DNA of 64,000 nucleotides from Vibrio pectenicida (GTDB lineage Bacteria; Pseudomonadota; Gammaproteobacteria; Enterobacterales; Vibrionaceae): contig AP024889.1 in assembly GCA_024347015.1 (NCBI GenBank), positions 2,542,001 to 2,606,000 of the forward strand. The letters run 5' to 3'. This document shows positions 49,478 through 57,863 of the stretch, piece after piece. How positions within the stretch are numbered: the stretch's first letter is position 1; each line of letters starts with the position of its first letter. The notes beneath the pieces were generated by a model that was not told the origin of the DNA, did no database searches, and saw only the letters and a list, made by a program, of their open reading frames with translations. Position numbers and translations under genes: made by a program.

Positions 49478-49876
49478 ATGAAATTGTCAGCATTTATTTT
49501 TTCTACCCTACTACTAGCCAGTCAAACAGTATATGCAAATACAACAACTTATGTATATTGTGGCCTACCTGATGCAAGTGATTGGGAATGGCTCTTAGAC
49601 GAAAATGATAATTATATGACAATACCAGGGAAATGGGGAAGAATAACTGAAGCAAGTGGCCACTATTTCAAAGTATTTAGAGTGAGTGAAGAAGTTTGGC
49701 AACAAAAATCATTTAACTGCCCTTCTGGTTATACTTCACAGCCTGCAGATAGCGGAACATCACGCTGGGAAATCTTTGAAGTCATTCGGTCGAATGGCTC
49801 TAGCTACTTTATTAATGGCTATAAGACGTATTATTTACAAGGTCAAATAGATGCGAATTTCCAACTTAGAGTTTGA
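49478..49876 (+). CDS. Secreted hypothetical protein, 132 residues
   Basis: A signal peptide (MKLSAFIFSTLLLASQTVYA) precedes a mature part of about 112 residues, rich in Trp, Tyr and Ser, with two cysteines (YVYCGLP and SFNCPSGY) that may form a disulfide. AAGGAAG lies at a fair distance before the ATG. I do not recognise the family. It is the first of three consecutive plus-strand genes for exported products, each with its own ribosome site and AT-rich spacers of 100-140 bases, so co-transcription is possible but not shown. Confidence 0.75.
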   Translation: MKLSAFIFSTLLLASQTVYANTTTYVYCGLPDASDWEWLLDENDNYMTIPGKWGRITEASGHYFKVFRVSEEVWQQKSFNCPSGYTSQPADSGTSRWEIFEVIRSNGSSYFINGYKTYYLQGQIDANFQLRV

Positions 49877-49982
49877 TTGAAATATAACTTAAGCAATGAT
49901 TCAATATATTAAATCATTGCTTATCAACAAGATTTAACTCATTATATTTCTCACCATACAACCATTAAACAATGAGGTAATC

Positions 49983-50114
49983 ATGCTTAAAAAATCTATT
50001 CTATTATTCACCATTGCTTTATTTTCATCAGCGAGCTCTATGGCAAGCATTAGCTGCCCTCCAGGTGAAATTCCAATATGTAGTGTGAATTTATGCTTTT
50101 GCGATAAGCTTTAA
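49983..50114 (+). CDS. Small secreted cysteine-rich peptide, 43 residues
   Basis: The ATG at 49983 follows TGAGG by six bases. The peptide starts MLKKSILLFTIALFSSASSMA, a clear signal sequence with a likely cut after Ala21, leaving a mature peptide of about 22 residues with four cysteines (SISCPPGEIPICSVNLCFCDKL reads C-x8-C-x4-C-x-C). Such size and cysteine density suggest a disulfide-bonded or metal-binding exported peptide. It lies between two other exported-protein genes. No family is recognised. Confidence 0.6.
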   Translation: MLKKSILLFTIALFSSASSMASISCPPGEIPICSVNLCFCDKL

Positions 50115-50250
50115 TAGGATGCTTATTCATTAAACCATTATGATTAATAGGCTGTTTTAAATCCAGCCTATTTTCCACCTAAATAAAAAACCAACGGCCT
50201 ATTTAATCGGTAATAATTAATTATTTAAAATACAAAGGATAATTTATAAA

Positions 50251-51387
50251 GTGAATTTTTTTTCGATCTTGATCTTATTTTTTTTATTTATATCCAACGC
50301 ACATGCACAAACACCAAATTACTGGAAAAAAATATCACTAGGAAGTAGTCACACTTGCGCTGTATCAGAAAGTGATGCTATCTACTGCTGGGGTAATAAT
50401 TACTCAGGACAGTTAGGGGTAGGCCTATCCAATGTTCATTCTATAATCAGACCAACTGCTGTCAATTTATCTGGTGAAAAAAAACAAATCAGCCTTGCTG
50501 CCAATCACTCTTGTTCTCTATCAACACTCGGAGAAACAACTTGTTGGGGAAACAATAGCCGCTATTTACTTGGGCAAGGGCTTTATCGATTCATCGCTCC
50601 AAGAGCACTATCACTTCAATATTCAGCAAAATTCCTTTCAATGGGCAGCAATCATGCTTGCTTAATACAAAGTGATAATACTGCGCAATGTTGGGGCGAC
50701 AATTTCTTCGGCCAACTCGGTACTGGCAGAACTCGACCTGAACTCTTTCCCACTGCTGTAATAGAACAATCACCACTAACAAGCATCCAAGTAGGTGATA
50801 ATTTCACCTGTTTTCAAACAGAGTTAGGTCAAGTAAAATGTTGGGGAAACAACTATTTTGGTCAATTAGGCATTGGCTTTCCAACTAATCAAACCAAAGA
50901 TAATCAATCTTATTTAATGCCACAAACCGTCCAATTAACTCGCCCAGCAAGTTCTGTTAACGTGGGTCACCAGTTTGCTTGTTCTCTGCTTGATAATCAT
51001 CAAGTCAAGTGCTGGGGTAATAATCAATCAGGCCAACTTGGGATAGGACATCGAAGAAATAAAGCCAGACCAACAAGCTTAACGTTCGCTGAAAATGTTC
51101 AAACACTTGCACTCGGTAAACAACATGCTTGCGCAATACTACAAAGCGGAACACTGCAATGCTGGGGTTCCAATCAACATGGGCAACTGGGAATTGGCAA
51201 CTACCAAACCCAAACCACCCCGACGACAGTCACTCTTGGTCAAAGCGCCAAACACATATCGCTCGGTGATAGGCACACCTGCGCGATCTTAGAAGATGAT
51301 ACTCTCAAGTGCTGGGGAGACAATATCATAGGGCAGCTAGGGCTGGGTCATCGAGAGACCAAAGCAACACCTCAAACTGTCATCTAG
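50251..51387 (+). CDS. Secreted RCC1-repeat beta-propeller protein
   Basis: The gene starts at a GTG at 50251 (AAAGGAT lies 12 bases upstream) and encodes 378 residues. A signal peptide (MNFFSILILFFLFISNAHA) is followed by seven RCC1-type repeats of about 50 residues, each with the pattern H-[ST]-C-[AS]...C-W-G-x-N-x-x-G-Q-L-G-x-G. This predicts one seven-bladed propeller outside the cytoplasm, with two cysteines per blade that could be disulfide-linked. In bacteria such proteins are of unknown role; host-directed RCC1 effectors are known in some pathogens. The link here is only a possibility. Confidence 0.85.
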   Translation: MNFFSILILFFLFISNAHAQTPNYWKKISLGSSHTCAVSESDAIYCWGNNYSGQLGVGLSNVHSIIRPTAVNLSGEKKQISLAANHSCSLSTLGETTCWGNNSRYLLGQGLYRFIAPRALSLQYSAKFLSMGSNHACLIQSDNTAQCWGDNFFGQLGTGRTRPELFPTAVIEQSPLTSIQVGDNFTCFQTELGQVKCWGNNYFGQLGIGFPTNQTKDNQSYLMPQTVQLTRPASSVNVGHQFACSLLDNHQVKCWGNNQSGQLGIGHRRNKARPTSLTFAENVQTLALGKQHACAILQSGTLQCWGSNQHGQLGIGNYQTQTTPTTVTLGQSAKHISLGDRHTCAILEDDTLKCWGDNIIGQLGLGHRETKATPQTVI

Positions 51388-51510
51388 GTATATACGCCAT
51401 TGTCTTACTTAATTCTTTTTGTAAGACAATGGTGATGAAAAAATTTAACTACCAAGTCAGAATAACTTAAGCTAAATTGGGTTATCCATTCCTATTTTTC
51501 AACGTTATTC

Positions 51511-52356
51511 ATGTTACTTGAAGGTATTGAAACTTTACTGGTGCTTAGCAAAGCAAAAACCATGAGCCGCACTGGTAGCCTACTGTACATAAGCCAATCT
51601 GCGGTCAGTAAACGTATCGCTAATTTGGAAAAGAAATTGGATAAGAAATTGATTGAGCCTTGCGGCCGTTCAATCAAACTTACGCCCGATGGCCAAGCTT
51701 TGATTAAGAGTATAGGCCCCTCATTTAACGAACTTCGTGGTCTTATCTATGAACAGCAAACACTGCAAGATACCTCATGGATAACTCTTGATAGCTCCAA
51801 ATCATTGATTGCAGGATATCTTGGTAAAACTATAGCTGACTACTTAAGAGACGACTCTTTCCTCAGGATTACCACAAATCATACTCCAAGAATTATCGAA
51901 CACGTTCAATCAGGCAAAGCCACTTTGGGCCTCTGCGCTGGCCTAATACCAGCCCATCATGGCTTGCTCACATTCCATTTAGCAGATGAACCTTTTGCTA
52001 TTGTGTACCATAAACCGTTAACCCAATTACCAGATAAAGTCATTACTAATGATCTAACCAACCCAGCCAATAGCTACCAACGTCAGACACTCGACAAGTT
52101 TAATATTACGCCAATTATGGAAATGGACGCTTACACAGCTGCTGCTCAACTCGCACTTGGGGGGACGGCACCTGCTCTTATCCCTAACTCGATCATCAAA
52201 GCCTTAAGCATCTCAGAAAAATACTGTTTTCGTTTTGCCGAATTAGCACATCTGATTCGCCCAATTCATATCTGTGTCAGGCAAAGTGTCTATCAATCAC
52301 CCAGAGTTAAAGCATTGATATTAACCATTGGTGATGCTGTTGCCAAAGCAGTTTAA
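51511..52356 (+). CDS. LysR-family transcriptional regulator
   Basis: The 281-residue protein has an N-terminal winged helix (SRTGSLLYISQSAVSKRIANLEKKLDKKLIE, about residues 19-49) and a C-terminal substrate-binding fold. It is convergent with a TSUP permease and their ends overlap by 50 bases, an arrangement that suggests a functional link even though regulator and target are usually divergent. The inducer is unknown. Confidence 0.88.
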   Translation: MLLEGIETLLVLSKAKTMSRTGSLLYISQSAVSKRIANLEKKLDKKLIEPCGRSIKLTPDGQALIKSIGPSFNELRGLIYEQQTLQDTSWITLDSSKSLIAGYLGKTIADYLRDDSFLRITTNHTPRIIEHVQSGKATLGLCAGLIPAHHGLLTFHLADEPFAIVYHKPLTQLPDKVITNDLTNPANSYQRQTLDKFNITPIMEMDAYTAAAQLALGGTAPALIPNSIIKALSISEKYCFRFAELAHLIRPIHICVRQSVYQSPRVKALILTIGDAVAKAV

Positions 52357-53086
52357 TTGCCATCGCCATCGACATAGTAATAACTAAAGGTCGAATCCAT
52401 TTTTGCCCTTTTGTTACCACTACTTTCGCACCGAGACGTGCTCCCATAAAACCGCCAACAGCCATAGTTAAACCCAGCTGCCAAATCGGTAGGCCAGCCA
52501 TAATAAAAAACAGCAGCGCGGCAATATTAGAGGTAAAGTTAAGCACCTTAGTACGTGCAGTAGCAGCCACCAGAGAAAATTGGCCAATAATCACAAAGCA
52601 CACGGTAAAGATAGATCCTGTACCAGGGCCAAAAAAACCATCATAAAATCCAACACCACCGCCAACACACAGAGCAAACATCGCCTCAGATAATTTTGCT
52701 TTTCCTGAGTGAGGTTTACTCTTAGGCATAAGTAAAAAATACAGTGAAATTGCCAGCAAAAATATCGGTATTAGACTGGTCAAAATATTAGCATCGATAT
52801 ATTGCACTGCCTGTGCACCTATTGCCGCACCAATAAAAGTGCACGCAATGGCAAGGCGCATTTCTTTTAGGCTCACTAAGCCATTGCGGACAAAGTACCA
52901 ACTGGCTGAAAAGCTGCCAAATGAGCTTTGCAGCTTATTTGTGGCCAGAGCCTGAGTCGGGGGAACGCCAGCGGCCAGAAGAGCAGGTAAGGTCAACAAC
53001 CCTCCCCCACCCGCCATGGCATCAATAAAACCAGCCGCAGTAGCAACAAAAAAAAGTAAGGTTAATATTTCAAATGAGATGTCCAT
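52307..53086 (-). CDS. TauE/SafE (TSUP) family membrane permease
   Basis: The 259-residue protein has about eight membrane segments and the TSUP features AGFIDAMAGGGGLLTLPALLAAGVPP near the N-terminus and GFYDGFFGPGTGSIF in the second half. The family exports or imports sulfonates, sulfite or organic acids; substrate here is unknown. Its 3' end overlaps the LysR gene antisense for 50 bases. Confidence 0.9.
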   Translation of the reverse strand: MDISFEILTLLFFVATAAGFIDAMAGGGGLLTLPALLAAGVPPTQALATNKLQSSFGSFSASWYFVRNGLVSLKEMRLAIACTFIGAAIGAQAVQYIDANILTSLIPIFLLAISLYFLLMPKSKPHSGKAKLSEAMFALCVGGGVGFYDGFFGPGTGSIFTVCFVIIGQFSLVAATARTKVLNFTSNIAALLFFIMAGLPIWQLGLTMAVGGFMGARLGAKVVVTKGQKWIRPLVITMSMAMAIKLLWQQHHQWLISML

Positions 53087-53227
53087 ATCGAAAGCTTGTT
53101 AATCACTAATGACAATAAACATATCACTCTATTTTTATCTCACATAAGGAAAGCTTAGATATTGACCTATTCCTTTTTTTCATCATTTATAGAAAGCAAA
53201 TTTTATTGATAATAAATAAATGACATC

Positions 53228-53386
53228 TTACTCATACCCATCACCCAAGGTGAGATCGTACTTTGATTGAGCTTTATATAAGCGGTGAAATCTGAACATG
53301 TCCTCAACGACATGGGATAAATTTGAAAGCAGATCAATTGCTTGTTGGTCATTTTCTCGTTCAAGTTTTTCAGCTAGAGAAAACAT
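53228..53386 (-). CDS. Small hypothetical protein or gene remnant, 52 residues
   Basis: The frame from the ATG at 53386 reads MFSLAEKLERENDQQAIDLL... and ends KYDLTLGDGYE. It has the composition of a real helical protein (LSNLSHVVEDMFRFHRLYK) but no clear ribosome site, and upstream codons are open only to a stop 36 bases earlier. It may be the surviving C-terminal piece of a larger gene. Family not recognised. Confidence 0.35.
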   Translation of the reverse strand: MFSLAEKLERENDQQAIDLLSNLSHVVEDMFRFHRLYKAQSKYDLTLGDGYE

Positions 53387-53468
53387 CGCTTTACTATTAA
53401 AAGTGAAGAAAAAAGGTGGTCATAGGTTGAGGCTCTGCTTAAATGTAGTCGTTCTAAGGTTGCCAAAG

Positions 53469-53533
53469 TAAAAAAACTGACAAAATCAGCACAAGGCACT
53501 TTCTAACAAGAAAATGCCCCAAAGTTTGTCAGT
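53469..53533 (-). ncRNA. Structured element with terminator, possible small RNA or mobile-element end
   Basis: An outer perfect 9-bp stem, ACTGACAAA with TTTGTCAGT, encloses an inner stem GGCATTTTCT/AGAAAGTGCC (minus strand, one G-T pair). On the minus strand it runs into TTTTTTT, and a further small hairpin ATTTCA/TGAAAT lies just before it. No gene lies within 400 bases upstream on that strand, so a small RNA, a remote terminator of the BspA-like gene or a transposon end are all possible. Confidence 0.4.
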
Positions 53534-53759
53534 GTGGGTTGAACCTGATTTCAAATCCTGAAATTTGTCTTAGTTTTCCTCATGCCTAGACTTCTAATTA
53601 TATGACTCCACTGCAACACACCTAGAGCAATACCCGCCTACATTTTTAACCCTAGATTAGCCAAGCATATCTAATGATTAGCTTCTGGTTTACTAGGCAG
53701 AATTGTAGTGGCACAATAAATTTTCCCATTATCTTTTTATATATTCAACATGAATTGTC

Positions 53760-53802
53760 CCGCTTAATAGGTATCCCTATTACTTATTAAGCGGAATTTT
53801 TT
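53760..53802 (+). terminator. Terminator-like hairpin without an obvious gene
   Basis: CCGCTTAATA and TATTAAGCGG form a 10-bp stem (53760-53794) with a 15-base loop, followed by AATTTTTT on the plus strand. No plus-strand gene precedes it within 1.3 kb; it may serve the minus-strand BspA-like gene or an unknown RNA. Confidence 0.5.
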
Positions 53803-53866
53803 GAGTTATACATTAAACCAAGTTAGTAACTTATATTGATAGTAAGAATGAAGAAAATACTAACGT

Positions 53867-53898
53867 AATATATACCGCCATAATTGACGGTATATATG
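53867..53898. repeat. AT-rich inverted repeat after the BspA-like gene
   Basis: TATATACCG and CGGTATATA are inverted around a ten-base centre, about 80 bases past the BspA-like stop. It could act as a weak terminator on the minus strand. Confidence 0.45.
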
Positions 53899-53976
53899 TT
53901 CAGATTAAGTACCCTGTGAATCGAAATTTAAACGCTTAAGTTGATCACACCTTGACTGCATTGCACACAGGTAAGG

Positions 53977-55470
53977 CTAGTTGCCTTCCCCTGAGTTACT
54001 CAAGCTTGTCAATTCTTTTAAGACAGCTTTTTTCTTCTCAGCATGCTCAATCATATGCATATGCTCCTTTCCTTTCTTTCTGAAATCCAATACGTATTGA
54101 TATTCCTTCGTCGAATACTCTATTGGTTGTCTGTCATCGGCGCGTTCACTAGCAATACCACGTGTATTGTCCTGATGTTCAGATGATTTACATGGTTGTT
54201 CTATGTGTTGATTAAGTACTAGCTCTTTAATATCTTCTCCGTCGTATGACCTAGCACCTGAGTTATCAACGAGATCAGGATTATAATACGCACACTCGAA
54301 TTGCTCACTAGCTTCATCTACTTTACAAGAAGATAAGAATCGTGGAATGCCGTCATGAATCTCCTTATCAAAATATAAAAATTCTGTGAGGTGCTTTTTG
54401 AATTCCGCTGGAGTAACATCGGGTGGCAATGACGTTGATTCAAAGTTATTGCCATTCATTCCCCCTTGAGGATAGTGATTATGGTTATACATGGACTCAA
54501 AAGCATCAGAATGAAGCCTTTTAGTATGCGTGCTATTTGTTCCTCGATAGTATTTACCACAGCCTCTTACAGAGAGAGAATTTGCTTTGGATGCACACAC
54601 ATATACTTCATCTCTAAATTTCTGCCCATCGACCTGCATTGGTCCCATGACCAACCAGTTAATACTATTTGCATAAGTTGCAACCACCACTGATACTGGT
54701 GTGTTTTTTTCAAAAATAGGTGGTATTTTATCGCCAAACCGTTCATATGCTTCTGTTGGTGCATCCAAACGTGCAACCTCTACAGCAAACGCTCTAGGTG
54801 AACCTCTTTCGTCGCTAAGCTTTTTGTTTTCTTCGCCTAGTACACTTCTTTGGATTTCGCTCATATTCATGATATTAGAGGTATCCCAACTGTCTATATT
54901 ACTCTGGATAAAGGAAGTAGCTCCTTCAAACATTGAACGCATATCAATCACATTAGAAATATCCCAATTCCCTATATCTTGGTTAAAGTTTGTGGCGGAC
55001 CAAAACATTGAATTCATATTGGTCACATTAGAAGTATCCCAATTCCCTATATCTTGGTTAAATGCAGTTGCTCCAATAAACATTCCGTACATACTTGTCA
55101 CACTGGAAGTATCCCAATCCCCTATGTCTTGGTTAAAGGCGGTCGCTCTTTCAAACATGCCATACATATTCGTCACATTAGAAGTATCCCAATCATGAAT
55201 ATCGGCATTAAATGAGCTTCTATCAAAAAACACCTCTTTCATATCAGTAACTTGTGATGTACAGAAGGACAACTCTTCTATTTCTAATTGATCAAGTAAA
55301 TTGCTATCCTGAATAAGGTGGTTATCTACAACTAGATAAGTTTTATCACCTTGAGTAAATGTGGATCCAATATCTTCATTGATACAACGAACGGTATCTG
55401 TAGTAGCATAAATGTTTTGGCTGGAAAATATTCCTGATATTAGGAGGGAGAATGAGAATAAGTCTTTCAT
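53977..55470 (-). CDS. Secreted BspA-like protein with DUF285 repeats
   Basis: The 497-residue protein has a signal peptide ([22 protein letters not shown]) and, from about residue 75 to 210, five DUF285 repeats of 25 residues with the pattern F-N-x-D-I-x-x-W-D-T-S-x-V-x-x-M-x-x-M-F. The remaining C-terminal 280 residues have no repeat; several cysteines (YVCASK, RGCGKYY, SSCKVD, FECAYY) suggest a disulfide-stabilised exported domain that I do not recognise. BspA-like proteins are surface or secreted adhesion-type proteins spread by transfer among bacteria and protists. It lies in the accessory block beside the Gabija genes. Confidence 0.8.
   Translation of the reverse strand: MKDLFSFSLLISGIFSSQNIYATTDTVRCINEDIGSTFTQGDKTYLVVDNHLIQDSNLLDQLEIEELSFCTSQVTDMKEVFFDRSSFNADIHDWDTSNVTNMYGMFERATAFNQDIGDWDTSSVTSMYGMFIGATAFNQDIGNWDTSNVTNMNSMFWSATNFNQDIGNWDISNVIDMRSMFEGATSFIQSNIDSWDTSNIMNMSEIQRSVLGEENKKLSDERGSPRAFAVEVARLDAPTEAYERFGDKIPPIFEKNTPVSVVVATYANSINWLVMGPMQVDGQKFRDEVYVCASKANSLSVRGCGKYYRGTNSTHTKRLHSDAFESMYNHNHYPQGGMNGNNFESTSLPPDVTPAEFKKHLTEFLYFDKEIHDGIPRFLSSCKVDEASEQFECAYYNPDLVDNSGARSYDGEDIKELVLNQHIEQPCKSSEHQDNTRGIASERADDRQPIEYSTKEYQYVLDFRKKGKEHMHMIEHAEKKKAVLKELTSLSNSGEGN
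54870..55250 (-). repeat. 75-bp tandem coding repeats (DUF285)
   Basis: Five near-identical 75-base units encode the 25-residue repeats of the BspA-like protein, for example TCCCAATTCCCTATATCTTG recurring at 75-base spacing in the plus-strand text. The count could expand or contract by slippage or recombination. Confidence 0.85.
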
Positions 55471-55655
55471 GGTCTTTTACATATGATGCATTCCCGCTTA
55501 TCAATAGACTTTACACTCAGGTAAGTGTACAAAGCTAAGCCTTATCTGCTTGTTACGACTTTTTGGTAAACTTTCAGCAATCATCTTCTATTAGGTTAAG
55601 TTACAATCTATCTATAGGGATAGAATAAGTTAGTAACGATAAGTAAATAAATTCA

Positions 55656-55886
55656 TTAAATTTTATTATCATCAGTAAGGGTCTTTAGCGTATTGAAAAT
55701 ATAAACATCACGAAATAAGGTGAAACCCTGAGTTATCGTCAAAAAGCCCGATTTTAAATAGCCTTCGCTTGGACAGAGTTCCGTTTGAACATAGTGATAC
55801 TGCGTTAAATTATCAAAATCACTGAAACACTCAAGACCGCAGCTCTCTGCCTGAGCCATATCTGCCCCAAAATGAGCTAGAGCCAT
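55656..55886 (-). CDS. Hypothetical protein, 76 residues
   Basis: An open frame from the ATG at 55886 (MALAHFGADMAQAESCGLECFSDFD...) with two nearby cysteines and no membrane segment. There is no strong ribosome site. It may be a complete small gene or a fragment left in the accessory region. Family not recognised. Confidence 0.35.
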   Translation of the reverse strand: MALAHFGADMAQAESCGLECFSDFDNLTQYHYVQTELCPSEGYLKSGFLTITQGFTLFRDVYIFNTLKTLTDDNKI

Positions 55887-56153
55887 TAGCTGCCCACTTC
55901 ACAACAATCAAGTTTGACTTACTTGGTGTAATGCTTTTTTGTGCACCTACATAGGCATATACCGCACCCAACGGATGACTTAGAATAGATCACTGATACA
56001 TCTGAACGGAGTGAGATTCAAGTTACTAGGAAATTTTGAAGTTCACAATGGCTTTGATGAAGGGCTATTTTTTCGTCTAAGTTTGTTTCAGCCTACATTG
56101 TTTGATGTTAACTTTATGAAAATGATAACAAACAATTACTACATGGAAGATAA
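55887..56153. other. Upstream region of the Gabija genes
   Basis: About 270 bases holding the presumed gajA promoter. A plus-strand open frame of 71 codons starts at a GTG at 56011 and overlaps gajA in another frame, but it has no clear ribosome site and is not called as a gene. Confidence 0.4.
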
Positions 56154-57863
56154 ATGTACATTCGTACAGTCGAAATTGAAAACTATCGAGCCTTCAAAAA
56201 CTTCGAGATCAAATTTTCACCACTAAGCGTAATTATTGGTGAAAACGAAGCAGGTAAAACTAACCTATTCGATGCTCTTGCCTTGCCACTTAACAACAAC
56301 GACATTAGCTTCAATAAGAAACGGCTCTCGGTATCGGATATCAACCGCGAAGCAATTAAAGAGTTTTACCAAGCGATCATCAACGGTAAGGACGATGATG
56401 AGATCAAGCTTCTGATTCCTAAGGTTCGAGTTGAGGTCGAGTTTACTGAGCCAAAGAACATTATTGAAGAAGGCGTTATTGGCAAGTGGATAATCGGAGA
56501 AGAAGCCGACGATAGCTACAAGATTCGTTACGACTTCAAGCCCAAAGATACAGAGCAATTTGTTAAGGCTGCCAAGGAGCTACTTGACGGTATCGGGGAC
56601 ATAAAAGATACACGCTGGTTCAACCTGCCAATTGAGCTGTACGATTACGACATAACACAAAGCAACAATGGGTTAAGGGTTAGCTATTCTGATTTAAGAC
56701 TTATAGGCATCAACTCGATCAACGCTGAGCGTGATGACTTTGCCGAAAGTAACACTCAGAAATCAAACGACATCCTGACCAAGATGTTGATTTCCGCTCT
56801 CGAAGATTCCGACAAAGCCAAGATTAACAGCGCATACACTTCTTTTTTCGATGCAATCGAAAACACCGAGACATTCACAAAAATCGTTACACCTGATCCA
56901 GACTTCGAGAACTTCTTCGACGAAATTGTTGATAAGCTTGAATGTATCCCGAACCTGCCTAATTTAAAAAGCATCCTATCCAACATTACTCTGAAGTCGG
57001 GTGAAAGCTATCTGTATCAGCGTGGTCTTGGATATCGTAACCTCGTGTACATCTACCTATTATTTGAGTTCTTTAGCGGCAACAAGAATGCACTCAACCT
57101 ATGCTGTATCGAAGAACCTGAAGCACACCTCAGCGTCAACAACCTCCGCTTCGCAACTGACTTTATATACAAAAGCACACAAAAAGGCGGCTCGTCTCTA
57201 CAAACGCTAATTAGCTCCCATAGTCCACTGGTCATCAATAAACTTGAGCTAACCAACGTGATCGTCCTATCTGGAAATAATGCGATCCACCTAATTGATA
57301 GTAAGAAACATCTTACTAACTACCTTCGTAAGCGACCAAACTTCGACATTCTAAAACTACTGCTGAGCAATAAGACTGTTCTCGTTGAAGGCACTACGGA
57401 AGAGATGCTGATTAACGCTATCCTCTATCGCAATAACGAAAATGTTAGCAGTCTTGAAGTTATTTCTATTGAGCAAACGGGCTTTACAACTTTCATGGAC
57501 GTTTGGCTACAAGTCAACAAAGGCAATACTAAGAAGAAGTTAAGCATAATTCGAGATTATGATGACAATGACTCAACCAAAGATAAGCATCAAAAGTACG
57601 ATACTGATAACGACAATATTCGAGTAAGAACCACTACCAAATATACGCTCGAAGATGATCTTGCGGAGGCTGATGGAAACCTTGGCCGCCTAAACACACT
57701 TTTCAAGAAGGAGTGCAAAACCTCTGGTGATATGGCTGAGTACCTGAAGAAAAGTAAAGCTGAAAGGATGCTCAGGATAGCTGACTCCATCTTAGATGAA
57801 GAGAACAAAGATCCGATCTCGTTACCCAAACACATTCAAGAAGCCTTGGATTTCATGAAATGA
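56154..57863 (+). CDS. gajA: Gabija GajA-like protein: OLD-family ATPase and TOPRIM nuclease
   Basis: The 569-residue protein has an N-terminal ABC-type ATPase with Walker A GENEAGKTN (29-37) and Walker B-like CIEEPEAHLS (about 316-325), then HSPLVINKL. A C-terminal TOPRIM domain shows VLVEGTTEEML (about 408-418) and IRDYDDND (about 465-472), supplying the acidic metal ligands. Length, architecture and the overlapping UvrD-like gene match class 2 OLD proteins, that is, GajA of the Gabija anti-phage system, a sequence-specific DNA nickase restrained by nucleotides. Its TGA overlaps the gajB ATG by four bases. Motifs look intact. Confidence 0.85.
   Translation: MYIRTVEIENYRAFKNFEIKFSPLSVIIGENEAGKTNLFDALALPLNNNDISFNKKRLSVSDINREAIKEFYQAIINGKDDDEIKLLIPKVRVEVEFTEPKNIIEEGVIGKWIIGEEADDSYKIRYDFKPKDTEQFVKAAKELLDGIGDIKDTRWFNLPIELYDYDITQSNNGLRVSYSDLRLIGINSINAERDDFAESNTQKSNDILTKMLISALEDSDKAKINSAYTSFFDAIENTETFTKIVTPDPDFENFFDEIVDKLECIPNLPNLKSILSNITLKSGESYLYQRGLGYRNLVYIYLLFEFFSGNKNALNLCCIEEPEAHLSVNNLRFATDFIYKSTQKGGSSLQTLISSHSPLVINKLELTNVIVLSGNNAIHLIDSKKHLTNYLRKRPNFDILKLLLSNKTVLVEGTTEEMLINAILYRNNENVSSLEVISIEQTGFTTFMDVWLQVNKGNTKKKLSIIRDYDDNDSTKDKHQKYDTDNDNIRVRTTTKYTLEDDLAEADGNLGRLNTLFKKECKTSGDMAEYLKKSKAERMLRIADSILDEENKDPISLPKHIQEALDFMK

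Larger units (their letters stand above)
53387..53976. other. Non-coding region with structured elements
   Basis: No convincing gene. It holds a two-level hairpin ending in a T run on the minus strand at 53,469-53,533, a plus-strand terminator-like hairpin at 53,760-53,800 and an AT-rich palindrome near 53,867-53,898, each listed separately or in the findings. The region marks the start of the accessory block. Confidence 0.5.

Noticed and set aside
54701..55198. 165-codon plus-strand frame opposite the BspA-like gene
   Set aside because: It is the antisense reading of the DUF285 repeats, so its own repetitiveness is a by-product.
54870..55250. Regular 75-bp repeats as a CRISPR array
   Set aside because: The repeats are contiguous, coding and translate to DUF285 units; there are no unique spacers.
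56011..56226. 71-codon frame upstream of and overlapping gajA
   Set aside because: GTG start without proper ribosome-site spacing, overlaps gajA in another frame, and shows no recognisable features.
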